The translations under genes and the position numbers were made by a program. Of a DNA stretch of 64,000 nt, positions 37,140 to 46,008 are shown one piece after another; within the stretch, counting starts at the first letter, position 1; every line of letters starts with the position of its first letter. Location of the stretch: NCBI GenBank assembly GCA_023151255.1, contig JAKLJG010000006.1, positions 117,854 to 181,853 of the forward strand. Direction: 5' to 3'. This stretch comes from Cyclobacteriaceae bacterium. Its GTDB lineage: Bacteria > Bacteroidota > Bacteroidia > Cytophagales > Cyclobacteriaceae. Below the pieces are notes generated by a model. It made no database searches. It saw nothing but the letters and a program-made list of their open reading frames with translations, and was not told the DNA's origin.

Positions 37140-37176
37140 AGTTACTTCAGCTAAAGAGACTCATCAACTCGGTTGT

Positions 37177-37653
37177 ATGTCCAAGAAAATTTCATATTAC
37201 ACCAAGGAAGGCCTTGATAAACTGAAAGCCGAACTGGCCGAACTGAAAGGCAAGGGACGTGCTGAAATTGCCCGGCAAATTGCCGAGGCGCGCGACAAAG
37301 GCGACCTCAGTGAAAATGCCGAGTATGATGCTGCCAAGGATGCCCAGGGCCACCTTGAGGCTAAAATTGCCCAGCTTGAAGATTTGCTGGCTAATGCCCG
37401 CCTGCTGGATGAGACCAATGTGGATACCTCCAAAGTATCTATCCTTTCCAAAGTAACTATTAAGAATAAAAAGAACGGAGCCTCGTTTACGTACACGTTG
37501 GTTTCGGAAGAAGAAGCCGATTTAAAGGCCGGGAAAATTTCAACCCAATCGCCAATTGGAAAAGGGTTACTTGGTAAGAAAAAAGGCGACACGGCAACCA
37601 TTAAAACACCGGCCGGAGAAATGGTATTTGAAGTAACGAACATCTCGCTTTAG
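37177..37653 (+). CDS. greA: Transcription elongation factor GreA
   Basis: A 158-aa GreA that rescues backtracked RNA polymerase by stimulating transcript cleavage. The N-terminal coiled coil carries the tip acidic residues in RDKGDLSENAEYDAAK; the C-terminal FKBP-like domain includes SPIGKGLLGKKKGD. The frame is open 36 codons further upstream, but the ATG at 37177 (MSKKISYYT) is the family start and lies after the promoter and hairpin. The HIT gene starts 2 bp after the stop, so the two form an operon. Confidence 0.96.
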   Translation: MSKKISYYTKEGLDKLKAELAELKGKGRAEIARQIAEARDKGDLSENAEYDAAKDAQGHLEAKIAQLEDLLANARLLDETNVDTSKVSILSKVTIKNKKNGASFTYTLVSEEEADLKAGKISTQSPIGKGLLGKKKGDTATIKTPAGEMVFEVTNISL

Positions 37654-37655
37654 GA

Positions 37656-38048
37656 ATGGCCAGCATTTTCACCCGCATTATAAACCGCGAAATACCCGGG
37701 CACATTGTGGCTGAAGATGACCAGTTTACCGCTTTCCTTGATATTATGCCGCTCGTATCAGGGCATGTGCTGGTGGTACCCAAGAAAGAAGTGGATTATA
37801 TTTTTGATCTGGATGACACCACATTGGCCGGTCTGCATGTGTTTGCCAAAAAGGTGGCGGTGGCCATTAAAAAAGCTATACCCTGCAAGCGAATTGGTGT
37901 GGCGGTAATCGGACTGGAAGTGCCGCACGCACATATTCACCTGGTGCCCATGAATACCATGGGTGATATTAATTTCACTAAGCCGAAATTGAAACCATCA
38001 AACGAAGAACTGGCAAGGGTGGCCGATAAAATCAGGGCTGCTCTTTGA
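37656..38048 (+). CDS. HIT-family nucleotide-binding protein
   Basis: A 130-aa histidine-triad protein (Hint branch) that hydrolyses nucleoside phosphoramidates or dinucleotides. The triad HAHIHL is at about residues 91-96. The N-terminal FTRIINREIPGHIVAED is typical. It is cotranscribed with greA and converges on gpsA, 4 bp away. Confidence 0.93.
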   Translation: MASIFTRIINREIPGHIVAEDDQFTAFLDIMPLVSGHVLVVPKKEVDYIFDLDDTTLAGLHVFAKKVAVAIKKAIPCKRIGVAVIGLEVPHAHIHLVPMNTMGDINFTKPKLKPSNEELARVADKIRAAL

Positions 38049-38052
38049 TTAA

Positions 38053-39114
38053 TCAATCCAGAAAATCAATATCTACATTAAGCGGGTAACGCATCAGGTA
38101 GCTGAGCGCCTGCTTAACAGTCAGGTCTTCAAAGAGTACCTGGTATAGCGTGTTGGTAATCGGTGCCCTAACGCGGTAATAATCGGCACATTTTTTTGCA
38201 ATGCGCACGGTGTTAACCCCTTCGGCCACTTCATCCATACTTTCTAGGATTTCCTTCAGCGTCATCCCCTGCGCCAGTTTATTGCCTACCTGAAAATTGC
38301 GGCTTAGTTCGCTGTTGCTGGTGGTTACCAAGTCGCCAATACCGGCCAGCCCTAAAAATGCTTTGGTATTACCACCCAGTGCACGACCCAGGTGAATCAT
38401 CTCTACAACGCCCCGGCTGATAAGCAGCCCACGGGCATTTTCGCCATAGCCCATGCCATGCAGGGCGCCTGATGCAATTGCAATAATGTTCTTTAACACA
38501 CCGGCCAGTTCAACTCCCACCAGGTCGTTATTGCCATACACCTGAAATCTATCGTTTCGCAGCAGGCGCTTACCGATGCTGATAACTTCGTTAAAATGAC
38601 TGGCGATTACGGTGGCAGCCGGATGCCGTGCGGCCAGTTCTTTCGAAAGGTTTGGGCCGGCCAGGCAACCAACACGAACAACTACGCTTTCTTCGCGGAT
38701 GACTTCGCTCATGGTTTTAACCTGGCTGCGGTTAAGTTTTGTAACCGATTCAATGGTGTGTCCTTTGGGCAGGGTAATATCAAACCCCTTGGTGCCGTGA
38801 ATCAAAACATGGTACGGGTGCAGGTAGGGCGAGAGTTGGCGCATCATGCTGCGGAAATGCGAAGAAGGAACAATCGGAAACAGGATGTCGCATTCGTTGG
38901 CAAGTTGCTTTAAATCGTTAATGGGGGTAACATTTTTTTTCATCTTGTGCCCCCGGTTTTCCCGCTTCTTGAGGATGCGTTCGATGGTTTTCACATCGCG
39001 GGCGTACAGCAACACGTTGCGTTGGCGGGCCAGCAGGTTGGCTACTGCGCTGCCGAAGTTACCCGCACCAATTACGCCCACCGGTTTTTCGTCAGATAAC
39101 TTTTTCGAGGTCAT
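38053..39114 (-). CDS. gpsA: NAD(P)-dependent glycerol-3-phosphate dehydrogenase
   Basis: A 353-aa enzyme making sn-glycerol-3-phosphate from dihydroxyacetone phosphate for phospholipid synthesis. The dinucleotide loop is VIGAGNFGSA near residue 14; HGTKGFD and the catalytic Lys region GVELAGVLKNIIAI are present. Its start overlaps the end of the PlsB-like acyltransferase by 23 bp, so the genes for making and acylating glycerol-3-phosphate are translationally linked. Confidence 0.94.
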   Translation of the reverse strand: MTSKKLSDEKPVGVIGAGNFGSAVANLLARQRNVLLYARDVKTIERILKKRENRGHKMKKNVTPINDLKQLANECDILFPIVPSSHFRSMMRQLSPYLHPYHVLIHGTKGFDITLPKGHTIESVTKLNRSQVKTMSEVIREESVVVRVGCLAGPNLSKELAARHPAATVIASHFNEVISIGKRLLRNDRFQVYGNNDLVGVELAGVLKNIIAIASGALHGMGYGENARGLLISRGVVEMIHLGRALGGNTKAFLGLAGIGDLVTTSNSELSRNFQVGNKLAQGMTLKEILESMDEVAEGVNTVRIAKKCADYYRVRAPITNTLYQVLFEDLTVKQALSYLMRYPLNVDIDFLD

Positions 39115-40783
39115 AGCCGGTAAGGCGGTTGTGGTAATAGTACAACAGCGACAGGTCCTGTGTAATGATATTTCCCTCTTTATTGAACAGCAACGGCCGG
39201 TTCAGGTGGAAGATGCCTACGTTTTCCATGCCGTGGCGGATCACCAGATCAATTTTTCCTTTCAGGTGGGTGGCATGGTTTACCTTACCTTCTTCTTTGA
39301 GCCGGTATATTTGCTTACGCACCCGCTTACAGGCCTGCCTGAACTCGGCATACTCAAGTACCTGGTCTTCTTCCGGCAGGCGCAGTAATCCGAACAAGTC
39401 GAGTTTCGGATGCTTCTGTTGCCATAGTTCAAAGGCCACAAAGGCTACCAGGTGGCTGGCAAATACGCGGTTAATCCGGTGGTATTCCGACACTATGCGC
39501 TGGCTGAGCATGCGGGTGTATTCGTCTTCGCGTTGTTTGTCGATGGTGATGTATCCGTTTGAAAGAAAATAATCGCGGGTTTGAATAACGCGGCCCTGGG
39601 CATCCAGGCTTTGCCCCTCATCGTTTACATAATTCCCCATCACATCGAGCCCGCGGCCGATGGAAACAGAGATGTTGGATCCTTTACCGAAGAATTTGAT
39701 CAGAAAGCGCAGCAGTTGAAAACTGCCGTATTTATCCTGCTCGGGTAAATACCGGTCTTGTCCTTTAACCGACAGGTATTCTTCAATCAGGTCGGGGGCC
39801 TCCAGTACAAAGTGATAGTTGAGTGTTACCGGAACAATAAAAATCTTGCGGGGTTCTTCGCCATCGGGGGTGTTCAGGTAAATGTTGCGCTGTGCTTCAA
39901 TGGCGGTTGAAAGCAAACCCAGCTTGAGTGTTTTTTCGATAGCGCCAGAGCGGGAACGGGTGCCTCCGGGGAAGAACAAACTATGAGCTCCTTTTTGAAT
40001 AGCCAGGCTGGAATACATTTTCAGCGTTTCCAGGTAGGGCAGGTTCTTCTTTCTTCTATCCACCTTATAAGCCCCGAGGCTGTTCATAAAGTAGGCGAAG
40101 ATTTTAATGTTAAACAGGTTGAGGCCTGCGCCATAAATAAATGCGGGCAACCCCAGGGCGTGTATTACCCACCCAATGAGGATGCTGTCCAGGTTGCTGA
40201 AATGGGTGGGCACCATTACAATCGTGCCCTGGCGGGCGAGTTTGCGCAACTGTTTTACTTTTCCTACAATCTGAATTTTATCACGCAGCGTGTATTTGTT
40301 TCTGAAAATGGCCCCGAATTTTTTTACCCGTGCGGCATTGAGTAACCGGTTAAACCAGAAGGTGGTAATGCTGCGGGCCAGCCTATATGAACTGGGCTTA
40401 AAGTTGCCGGCAATTTCATTGGCATACCGGGTAACAATGCGTTGAAGTATTTTATCTTCCTCGGCCGTATCCTCACCCGGTTTGTTTGAGAGCTCGACCA
40501 ATTTCTCTTTTATCCGTGCCCAAAACCGTTGTTCATCAGGTGGATCAACGCGCCAGCGGTTGCGCTTCATGCGCTGCTGTTCGCGGTACACTGTTGCCTG
40601 CAGGTCATCGAGCAACTGCTTACGGTTGGGGCGCAACTGTTTAATGCGCTCAAACGATTTAAAGGCAACCTCTTCAATAAATTCCTTGCGGTTCCGGCTA
40701 AGCTGGTACACCGGCCAATCGGGGATTCCGTCAAGGATGGGCCGGTACTTTTTGTTTTTATTCTTCTTCTCTAAAACTTCCAC
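39092..40783 (-). CDS. PlsB-like glycerol-phosphate acyltransferase
   Basis: A 563-aa PlsC-superfamily acyltransferase. The catalytic H(x4)D motif is His194-Asp199 in THFSNLD; the acceptor-binding FFPGGTRSRSG follows about 90 residues later. The size and the long helical N- and C-terminal extensions fit a glycerol-3-phosphate O-acyltransferase like PlsB more than the small PlsC. The gpsA gene overlaps its 3' end by 23 bp, supporting glycerol-3-phosphate as the acceptor. A 1-acylglycerol-3-phosphate acyltransferase is the alternative. Confidence 0.83.
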   Translation of the reverse strand: MEVLEKKNKNKKYRPILDGIPDWPVYQLSRNRKEFIEEVAFKSFERIKQLRPNRKQLLDDLQATVYREQQRMKRNRWRVDPPDEQRFWARIKEKLVELSNKPGEDTAEEDKILQRIVTRYANEIAGNFKPSSYRLARSITTFWFNRLLNAARVKKFGAIFRNKYTLRDKIQIVGKVKQLRKLARQGTIVMVPTHFSNLDSILIGWVIHALGLPAFIYGAGLNLFNIKIFAYFMNSLGAYKVDRRKKNLPYLETLKMYSSLAIQKGAHSLFFPGGTRSRSGAIEKTLKLGLLSTAIEAQRNIYLNTPDGEEPRKIFIVPVTLNYHFVLEAPDLIEEYLSVKGQDRYLPEQDKYGSFQLLRFLIKFFGKGSNISVSIGRGLDVMGNYVNDEGQSLDAQGRVIQTRDYFLSNGYITIDKQREDEYTRMLSQRIVSEYHRINRVFASHLVAFVAFELWQQKHPKLDLFGLLRLPEEDQVLEYAEFRQACKRVRKQIYRLKEEGKVNHATHLKGKIDLVIRHGMENVGIFHLNRPLLFNKEGNIITQDLSLLYYYHNRLTGYDLEKVI

Positions 40784-40831
40784 AGGGGCAAAATACTATA
40801 ATTTATTCCTTTCCTGACAGGCCTTTTGTTA

Positions 40832-41071
40832 TCATTGCTTTAGCAGCGTATGGTTCCAAGCGGCTTCCATTGACTCAAAAATTGCAATAGTTTGGCGTAT
40901 AAACTCTTCATTTACCATACCGGGCAGTTTATTCTCATCGGCTATATCGAATTGATTAACCTTATACGTTTGTTCTAGCAAACCTTTTTCGAGTTTAACA
41001 AGGTACCGGTTGTTCCAGCTATACAGGGTTATCTTACAGTCCGGATGGGGTATTTCACCAACAATGCGCAT
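40832..41071 (-). CDS. Small conserved-looking protein, function unknown
   Basis: A 79-aa ORF with an N-terminal beta-hairpin-like half (KITLYSWNNRYLVKLEKGLLEQTYKV) and a helical C-terminal half. Codon use matches the neighbours and it starts with ATG. I recognise no family; it has no signal peptide or membrane segment. It lies 48 bp upstream of the PlsB-like gene on the same strand and could be cotranscribed with it. Confidence 0.65.
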   Translation of the reverse strand: MRIVGEIPHPDCKITLYSWNNRYLVKLEKGLLEQTYKVNQFDIADENKLPGMVNEEFIRQTIAIFESMEAAWNHTLLKQ

Positions 41072-41203
41072 TGTGTTTCAGATTAAAGCAGTAACAAGAT
41101 AAATGAATAACGTGTTAAAAATAAAAGCCGGTTATAATTCGTTATGTGCAATGAATTTTTTACAACCGGGTCTGGGTTTTATATTGTAACCGCATTTGTG
41201 GCA

Positions 41204-44146
41204 ATGACAGTACATTTAACAGGCAGGGGCGTTATCAGGGCGAGGTGGCTTATCTTTTTTACGCTGCTGCTATTTCAAGTCCTTGCCTCATTTAGCGCAT
41301 GGGCCACGCACCTGCGGGCCGGGCAGATAACCGTTCGGAAGCTTACTCCGAACTGCGGAGATTTACGCTACGAAATAACGGTTCGGGTTTATACCAATTC
41401 CGGCTCCCCGGTGTTGTTTGGGGGTGAACAGGATTTTCTTGATTTTGGAGACGGCAACTTCATCTTGGTTCCCGAAACTCCCAACACCTTATTGCCCGAA
41501 TTCGGACCAAACATTGCTACTGCTTCATACACTTTCATCCATACCTACAGCAGTCCGGGTGTGTATATAATTTCGTATAATGAGCCCAACCGGAATGAGG
41601 GCGTGTTAAACATGGTCAACTCAGTAAATACTATGTTTTACCTGGAGACTCAACTGATTATTGACCCGTTCTTGTGTAACAAAAACAGCCCGCAATTACT
41701 TATTGCTCCGATAGACCGTGCCTGCAGTGGTCAGGCTTTCTTTCATAATCCGGGTGCGTTCGATCCGGATGGCGACAGCCTCTCCTATGAAATGGTTATC
41801 CCGTTTTCTGAAAAAGGAACACCAGTAGTGGGGTATAAGCCACCAAATCATCCTGATTTTTATGCAACCTGCCAGCCTGGTAATGAAAATAGCGATGGCC
41901 CGCCTACGTTTGCCATCAATCCATCTGATGGAACCATTGTGTGGGATGCCCCCTGCCGGGCGGGGGAGTATAATATTGCTTTTATCGTTATAGAATGGCG
42001 CAAAGTAAACGGGCAGTGGGTACGGATTGGTTTTGTGCGCAGGGACATGCAGATTATTGTGGATGATTGCGATAACGACCGCCCCGACCTGATTGTACCG
42101 GAGGATATATGTGTTGATGCCGGTACGGTAATTAATGAAACCATTTTTGGTATCGACCCAAATAACGATGAGGTGAAAATTGAAGCCTTTTCGGAAATTT
42201 TTGGTGAAACGTTTCCTTCCCGTGCAACCGTCACGCCTTTCCCGGCTGAATTCCAACCCTCTAATCCGCCAGCCGAATTACAATTTACATGGACAACCAC
42301 CTGTGCGCATATTAAAGAACAACCCTACCAGGTTGTATTTAAAGTTACCGATAAGGGTACCCCACGGCTGGTAACCTTTAAAACCTGGCGCATTAAAGTA
42401 GTAGGCCCACCACCGGTGTGGAATGCAGCCAATGTTGATTTAGCCAACCGCCATGCCCTACTGGAGTGGCAGCCCTATGCCTGCACCAATGCGTCCTCCA
42501 TACAAATTTGGCGGAGGGTTGACAGTATACTGTTTACACCCGACAGCTGCCAAACCGGTATGCCTGAGTTTTTAGGCTATGCGCAGATTGCCACCGTTAG
42601 CGCTACAGCCACCACATTTACCGATACCAACGGAGGACGAGGCCTTGATGTAGGGGCCAAGTTCTGTTATCGATTGGTAGCCGTTTATCCTTCACCGAAT
42701 GGCGGAGAAAGTTATGTGTCGCAAGAGATTTGCATACCGCCTATTTTAGCTGATGCACCTGTAATTACCCATGTTACAGTTGATAAGACTGGCGCTGTGA
42801 ATGGCGAAATCCGGGTGAGTTGGCGGTCACCATTTGATATTGATAAGTCCCAGTTCCCAGGCCCGTATGAATATAAAGTTTGGCGTGCCAACGGGTTTGC
42901 CGGAAACGCAGCCCTTACCGAAGTTCATCCAGGAACCCTGCCGGGCGATACCACGGTGGTGGATGATGGAATAAACTCCGAGGAGAATGTTTTCAATTAC
43001 CGTATTGTACTCTACTCCAATACAGTAACCCAGCCCACTACCTGGTCGCCTATTGATACATCCTCTACCGCCTCATCTGTACGGCTTGAATTGAGACCGT
43101 CAACCAAACGCATTCAATTAAACTGGAGTGCGGTAGTGCCTTGGTCAAATCAAATTCAGGCATACCCACGCCACCTGATTTACCGCGGGCCCGAAGGCGC
43201 CACCGAAAATGACATGGTGCTGATTGACAGTGTAGATGTTTTTACTGAAGGTTTTGTTTATGTTGACAGCGGGCAGTGGAACGGTGTGCCGTTAGATGAT
43301 AATACGTTTTACTGCTACCGGGTAAAGGTGAGGGGAGGTTACGGTAATCCGGCTATTGGTGAGCCGCTTGAGAATTACAGCCAGATAATTTGTGCCAAAC
43401 CACGTGATGATGACCCGCCCTGCAAACCTGTACTGACTCCGTTTGTAATCAATTGCGATGAGTTTTATGACAGGTACGGGTGCAGCCCTACTTCGTTTGT
43501 CAATGTAGTGAAATGGAATCCCCCGGCCGACCCCGAATGTCGCAATGACATCCGTAGTTACAACCTGTATGCTTCCGGTTCAACCACGGGTGAGTACTTC
43601 CTGTTGGCCAGCAACATCCGCGACACGGTCTATTACGACAGTGCCTTGTCGTCATTTGCCCGTTGTTATAAACTTTCGGCAGTGGATCGCTCCGGTAACG
43701 AAAGCGAACTAAGCGAAGCGGCTTGCAACGATAATTGCCCCAATTATGAACTGCCCAATCTGTTCACACCAAATGGCGATTTTTGTAATGATGTATTTGC
43801 CGCTTACGGGTATCGTCCTGAGTTCGATAGCAGTGTGCCGGAAACGTATCCGTGTCGGAACCTGACCATTGGATTAAAAGGTGAAAACCTGGCCAGACGA
43901 TGTGCGCGGTTTGTTCTGGCTGTTAATTTCCGGGTATATAACCGCTGGGGTGATGAAGTTTATACCTATACCGGCAGGGTAGGCGATGAACGCAATACTA
44001 TTTATATCGCCTGGGATGGTCGGAATAAAAGTGGAAATCCCTTGGCTTCGGGTGTGTATTTTTATGTGGCTGATGTAACCTATAATGTTGTCGATCCGAA
44101 GAAGCGGGTGCAAACCTTAAAAGGATGGGTTCACCTGGTGCGGTAA
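41204..44146 (+). CDS. Large secreted protein with T9SS type B (gliding-associated) C-terminal domain
   Basis: A 980-aa exported protein. A signal peptide (hydrophobic WLIFFTLLLFQVLASF, cleaved near AWA/THL) precedes HLRAGQITV, common at the mature start of gliding-motility-associated proteins. Several beta-sandwich domains follow: a PKD-like one (FGDGN), cadherin/Ig-like ones and fibronectin-like ones. The end is a type B sorting domain with NLFTPNGDFCNDVF, FRVYNRWGDEVY and GVYFYVADV. The frame extends 20 codons upstream to ATG 41144, but that would make an overlong n-region, so ATG 41204 is preferred. T9SS export and adhesion or gliding are the likely roles. Confidence 0.88.
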   Translation: MTVHLTGRGVIRARWLIFFTLLLFQVLASFSAWATHLRAGQITVRKLTPNCGDLRYEITVRVYTNSGSPVLFGGEQDFLDFGDGNFILVPETPNTLLPEFGPNIATASYTFIHTYSSPGVYIISYNEPNRNEGVLNMVNSVNTMFYLETQLIIDPFLCNKNSPQLLIAPIDRACSGQAFFHNPGAFDPDGDSLSYEMVIPFSEKGTPVVGYKPPNHPDFYATCQPGNENSDGPPTFAINPSDGTIVWDAPCRAGEYNIAFIVIEWRKVNGQWVRIGFVRRDMQIIVDDCDNDRPDLIVPEDICVDAGTVINETIFGIDPNNDEVKIEAFSEIFGETFPSRATVTPFPAEFQPSNPPAELQFTWTTTCAHIKEQPYQVVFKVTDKGTPRLVTFKTWRIKVVGPPPVWNAANVDLANRHALLEWQPYACTNASSIQIWRRVDSILFTPDSCQTGMPEFLGYAQIATVSATATTFTDTNGGRGLDVGAKFCYRLVAVYPSPNGGESYVSQEICIPPILADAPVITHVTVDKTGAVNGEIRVSWRSPFDIDKSQFPGPYEYKVWRANGFAGNAALTEVHPGTLPGDTTVVDDGINSEENVFNYRIVLYSNTVTQPTTWSPIDTSSTASSVRLELRPSTKRIQLNWSAVVPWSNQIQAYPRHLIYRGPEGATENDMVLIDSVDVFTEGFVYVDSGQWNGVPLDDNTFYCYRVKVRGGYGNPAIGEPLENYSQIICAKPRDDDPPCKPVLTPFVINCDEFYDRYGCSPTSFVNVVKWNPPADPECRNDIRSYNLYASGSTTGEYFLLASNIRDTVYYDSALSSFARCYKLSAVDRSGNESELSEAACNDNCPNYELPNLFTPNGDFCNDVFAAYGYRPEFDSSVPETYPCRNLTIGLKGENLARRCARFVLAVNFRVYNRWGDEVYTYTGRVGDERNTIYIAWDGRNKSGNPLASGVYFYVADVTYNVVDPKKRVQTLKGWVHLVR

Positions 44147-44556
44147 GGCAGTTGCCTCAAACGTCAATTGTTTTGTTTGATGGTGTTTGTAATCTGTGCA
44201 GTGGTGCCGTTCAGTTTATCGTAAGGCGCGATCCAACAGGTATATACAAATTTGCTTCGTTGCAATCTGAAATCAGCAAGCAACTGCTGGCTAACCGTGG
44301 AATAGAATTTTCTAATTTGAGTACACTCCTACTTTTACGGGGTGACAAAGTTTTTATCAAAAGCGATGCTGCACTTGAAATCGCCCGCAACCTCACTGGC
44401 TTGTGGCCTCTTTGTTATGCCTTTAAAATTATTCCGCGGTTTATCCGCAATCCGGTTTACGACTGGGTTGCGCGTAACCGGTACCGGTGGTTCGGCAAGA
44501 GAGAAACGTGTTGGCTGCCAGCCGATAACTGGAAAGACCGATTTTTAGATCCGTGA
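44125..44556 (+). CDS. DCC-family thiol-disulfide oxidoreductase-like protein
   Basis: A 143-aa DUF393/DCC protein named for its DxxCxxC motif, here FDGVCNLCSG (Cys22, Cys25), a thioredoxin-like redox pair. The family FASLQS segment and the C-terminal NRYRWFG stretch are typical. No signal peptide is seen, so it is probably cytoplasmic. Its ATG overlaps the end of the large T9SS protein gene by 22 bp; a TTG at 44152 is a possible later start. The coupling to a secreted protein gene may be positional only. Confidence 0.86.
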   Translation: MGSPGAVRQLPQTSIVLFDGVCNLCSGAVQFIVRRDPTGIYKFASLQSEISKQLLANRGIEFSNLSTLLLLRGDKVFIKSDAALEIARNLTGLWPLCYAFKIIPRFIRNPVYDWVARNRYRWFGKRETCWLPADNWKDRFLDP

Positions 44557-44591
44557 GCTGATCACTATTTTGCCTGTTTAATTAATTCTTT

Positions 44592-45467
44592 ATGAAAGCA
44601 TACATTTTTCCGGGCCAGGGTGCGCAGTTCAGCGGCATGGGCAAAGATCTGTACGAATCGAACCCAAAAGCAAAATTCTATTTTGATAAAGCTAACGAAG
44701 TGTTGGGCTTCAATATTACCCAAACCATGTTTGCCGGTACTGCCGATGAACTTAAACAAACCAAAATAACCCAGCCGGCAATATTTATCCATTCGGTTGC
44801 AGTAGCGCTATCCAGTGATTCTTTTCAACCGGACATGGTGGCCGGTCATTCGCTTGGCGAGTTCTCGGCCTTGGTAGCAAACCGTTCGCTTGGTTATGAG
44901 GATGCTTTGGCCCTGGTTTACAAACGTGCCATGGCTATGCAGAAAGCCTGTGAAATGACCCCTTCAACAATGGCGGCAGTGCTCGGACTGGATGATAACG
45001 TTGTGGAAGAAGTATGTGCCTCCGTGCAGGGCGAAGTGGTGGTGGCGGCAAACTACAATTGTCCGGGGCAATTGGTTATATCGGGTTCAATTAAAGGGGT
45101 TGAACTGGCTTCTGAAAAATTAAAGGCGGCCGGAGCCAAACGCGTATTACCCCTTCAGGTAGGCGGTGCCTTTCATTCGCCCTTAATGGAACCGGCCCGT
45201 AAAGAACTTGCTGCGGCCATTGAGGCAACTGCTTTTCATAAGCCGGTTTGCCCGGTGTATCAGAATGTAAATGCAATGCCGGCTTCGGATGTTGATACCA
45301 TTAAAAAGAACCTGGTTGCTCAACTTACGGCCCCTGTTCGTTGGACACAGTCTGTTCAGCAAATGGTTAAAGACGGAGCTAAAACCTTTATCGAATGCGG
45401 CCCGGGCAAAGTGCTTCAAGGGTTAGTTAAAAAGATAGCGCCCGAGGCGGAGGCCATGAGCCTTTAG
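44592..45467 (+). CDS. fabD: Malonyl-CoA:ACP transacylase
   Basis: A 291-aa enzyme moving malonyl groups from CoA to ACP. It starts with IFPGQGAQFSGMG; the nucleophile Ser87 lies in AGHSLGEF and the catalytic His195 in GGAFHSPL. Length is normal. The stop codon overlaps that of the converging folK gene (TAG/TAA share bases 45465-45466). It is separate from the fabH/acc cluster at 28-31 kb. Confidence 0.96.
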   Translation: MKAYIFPGQGAQFSGMGKDLYESNPKAKFYFDKANEVLGFNITQTMFAGTADELKQTKITQPAIFIHSVAVALSSDSFQPDMVAGHSLGEFSALVANRSLGYEDALALVYKRAMAMQKACEMTPSTMAAVLGLDDNVVEEVCASVQGEVVVAANYNCPGQLVISGSIKGVELASEKLKAAGAKRVLPLQVGGAFHSPLMEPARKELAAAIEATAFHKPVCPVYQNVNAMPASDVDTIKKNLVAQLTAPVRWTQSVQQMVKDGAKTFIECGPGKVLQGLVKKIAPEAEAMSL

Positions 45468-45949
45468 GTAATCCGGGTAACCGGCAGGTTATCGGGGCAT
45501 TCGGCAAGCAACTCGCTTACGGTTTTACCCAATACGGGGTGCATTAAATCCGGTGCAATTTCAGCAAGCGGCTCAAGGGTAAAGCGCCTCTTGTGTAATG
45601 CAGGGTGAGGGAGGGTAAGCACAGCAGAGTTGATTACCTCATCGTTGTAAAATAACAGGTCGATATCAATTACACGAGGGCCGAATTTATTGTTGCTTCG
45701 AATCCGGCCAAGCACGTTCTCAATAACCAACGTATTAGTAAGCAATACCATAGGTAATAACTTAGTGCCTATTTCAACTACCTGGTTATAAAACATCCCC
45801 TGGTTTTCATTACCCCAGGGGGCCGTTTCATACACCGAGGAGGCTGTAACTATTTTTCCTGCATGCCGACTGATATGCTGCCGTGCTTTTTCGAGGTTTT
45901 CCAGCCGGTTGCCCAGGTTGCTTCCTAAAAGCAGGTAAGCCTTGTTCAT
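45464..45949 (-). CDS. folK: 2-amino-4-hydroxy-6-hydroxymethyldihydropteridine diphosphokinase
   Basis: A 161-aa HPPK of folate synthesis. The N-terminal LLGSNLGNR, the FGPRVIDIDLLFY metal/ATP motif and the LPHPALHKRRFTLEPL segment are all clear. It is divergent from sppA (59 bp) and overlaps fabD at the stop codons. Confidence 0.95.
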   Translation of the reverse strand: MNKAYLLLGSNLGNRLENLEKARQHISRHAGKIVTASSVYETAPWGNENQGMFYNQVVEIGTKLLPMVLLTNTLVIENVLGRIRSNNKFGPRVIDIDLLFYNDEVINSAVLTLPHPALHKRRFTLEPLAEIAPDLMHPVLGKTVSELLAECPDNLPVTRIT

Positions 45950-45981
45950 GGCCCCAACTTACTTTTTAAATAGGTTGTACG

Positions 45982-45989
45982 TAGTTTTG
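45982..45989 (+). promoter_or_regulatory. Candidate -7 box for sppA
   Basis: TAGTTTTG matches TAnnTTTG exactly, 19 nt before the sppA ATG. The -33 position lacks a clear TTG. Confidence 0.45.
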
Positions 45990-46008
45990 AAACTCAAAAA
46001 ATTTAGAT

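Noticed and set aside
41696..42256. 186-aa minus-strand frame inside the large T9SS gene
   Set aside because: Antisense shadow of a recognised secreted protein with a clear sorting domain; no start context or family.
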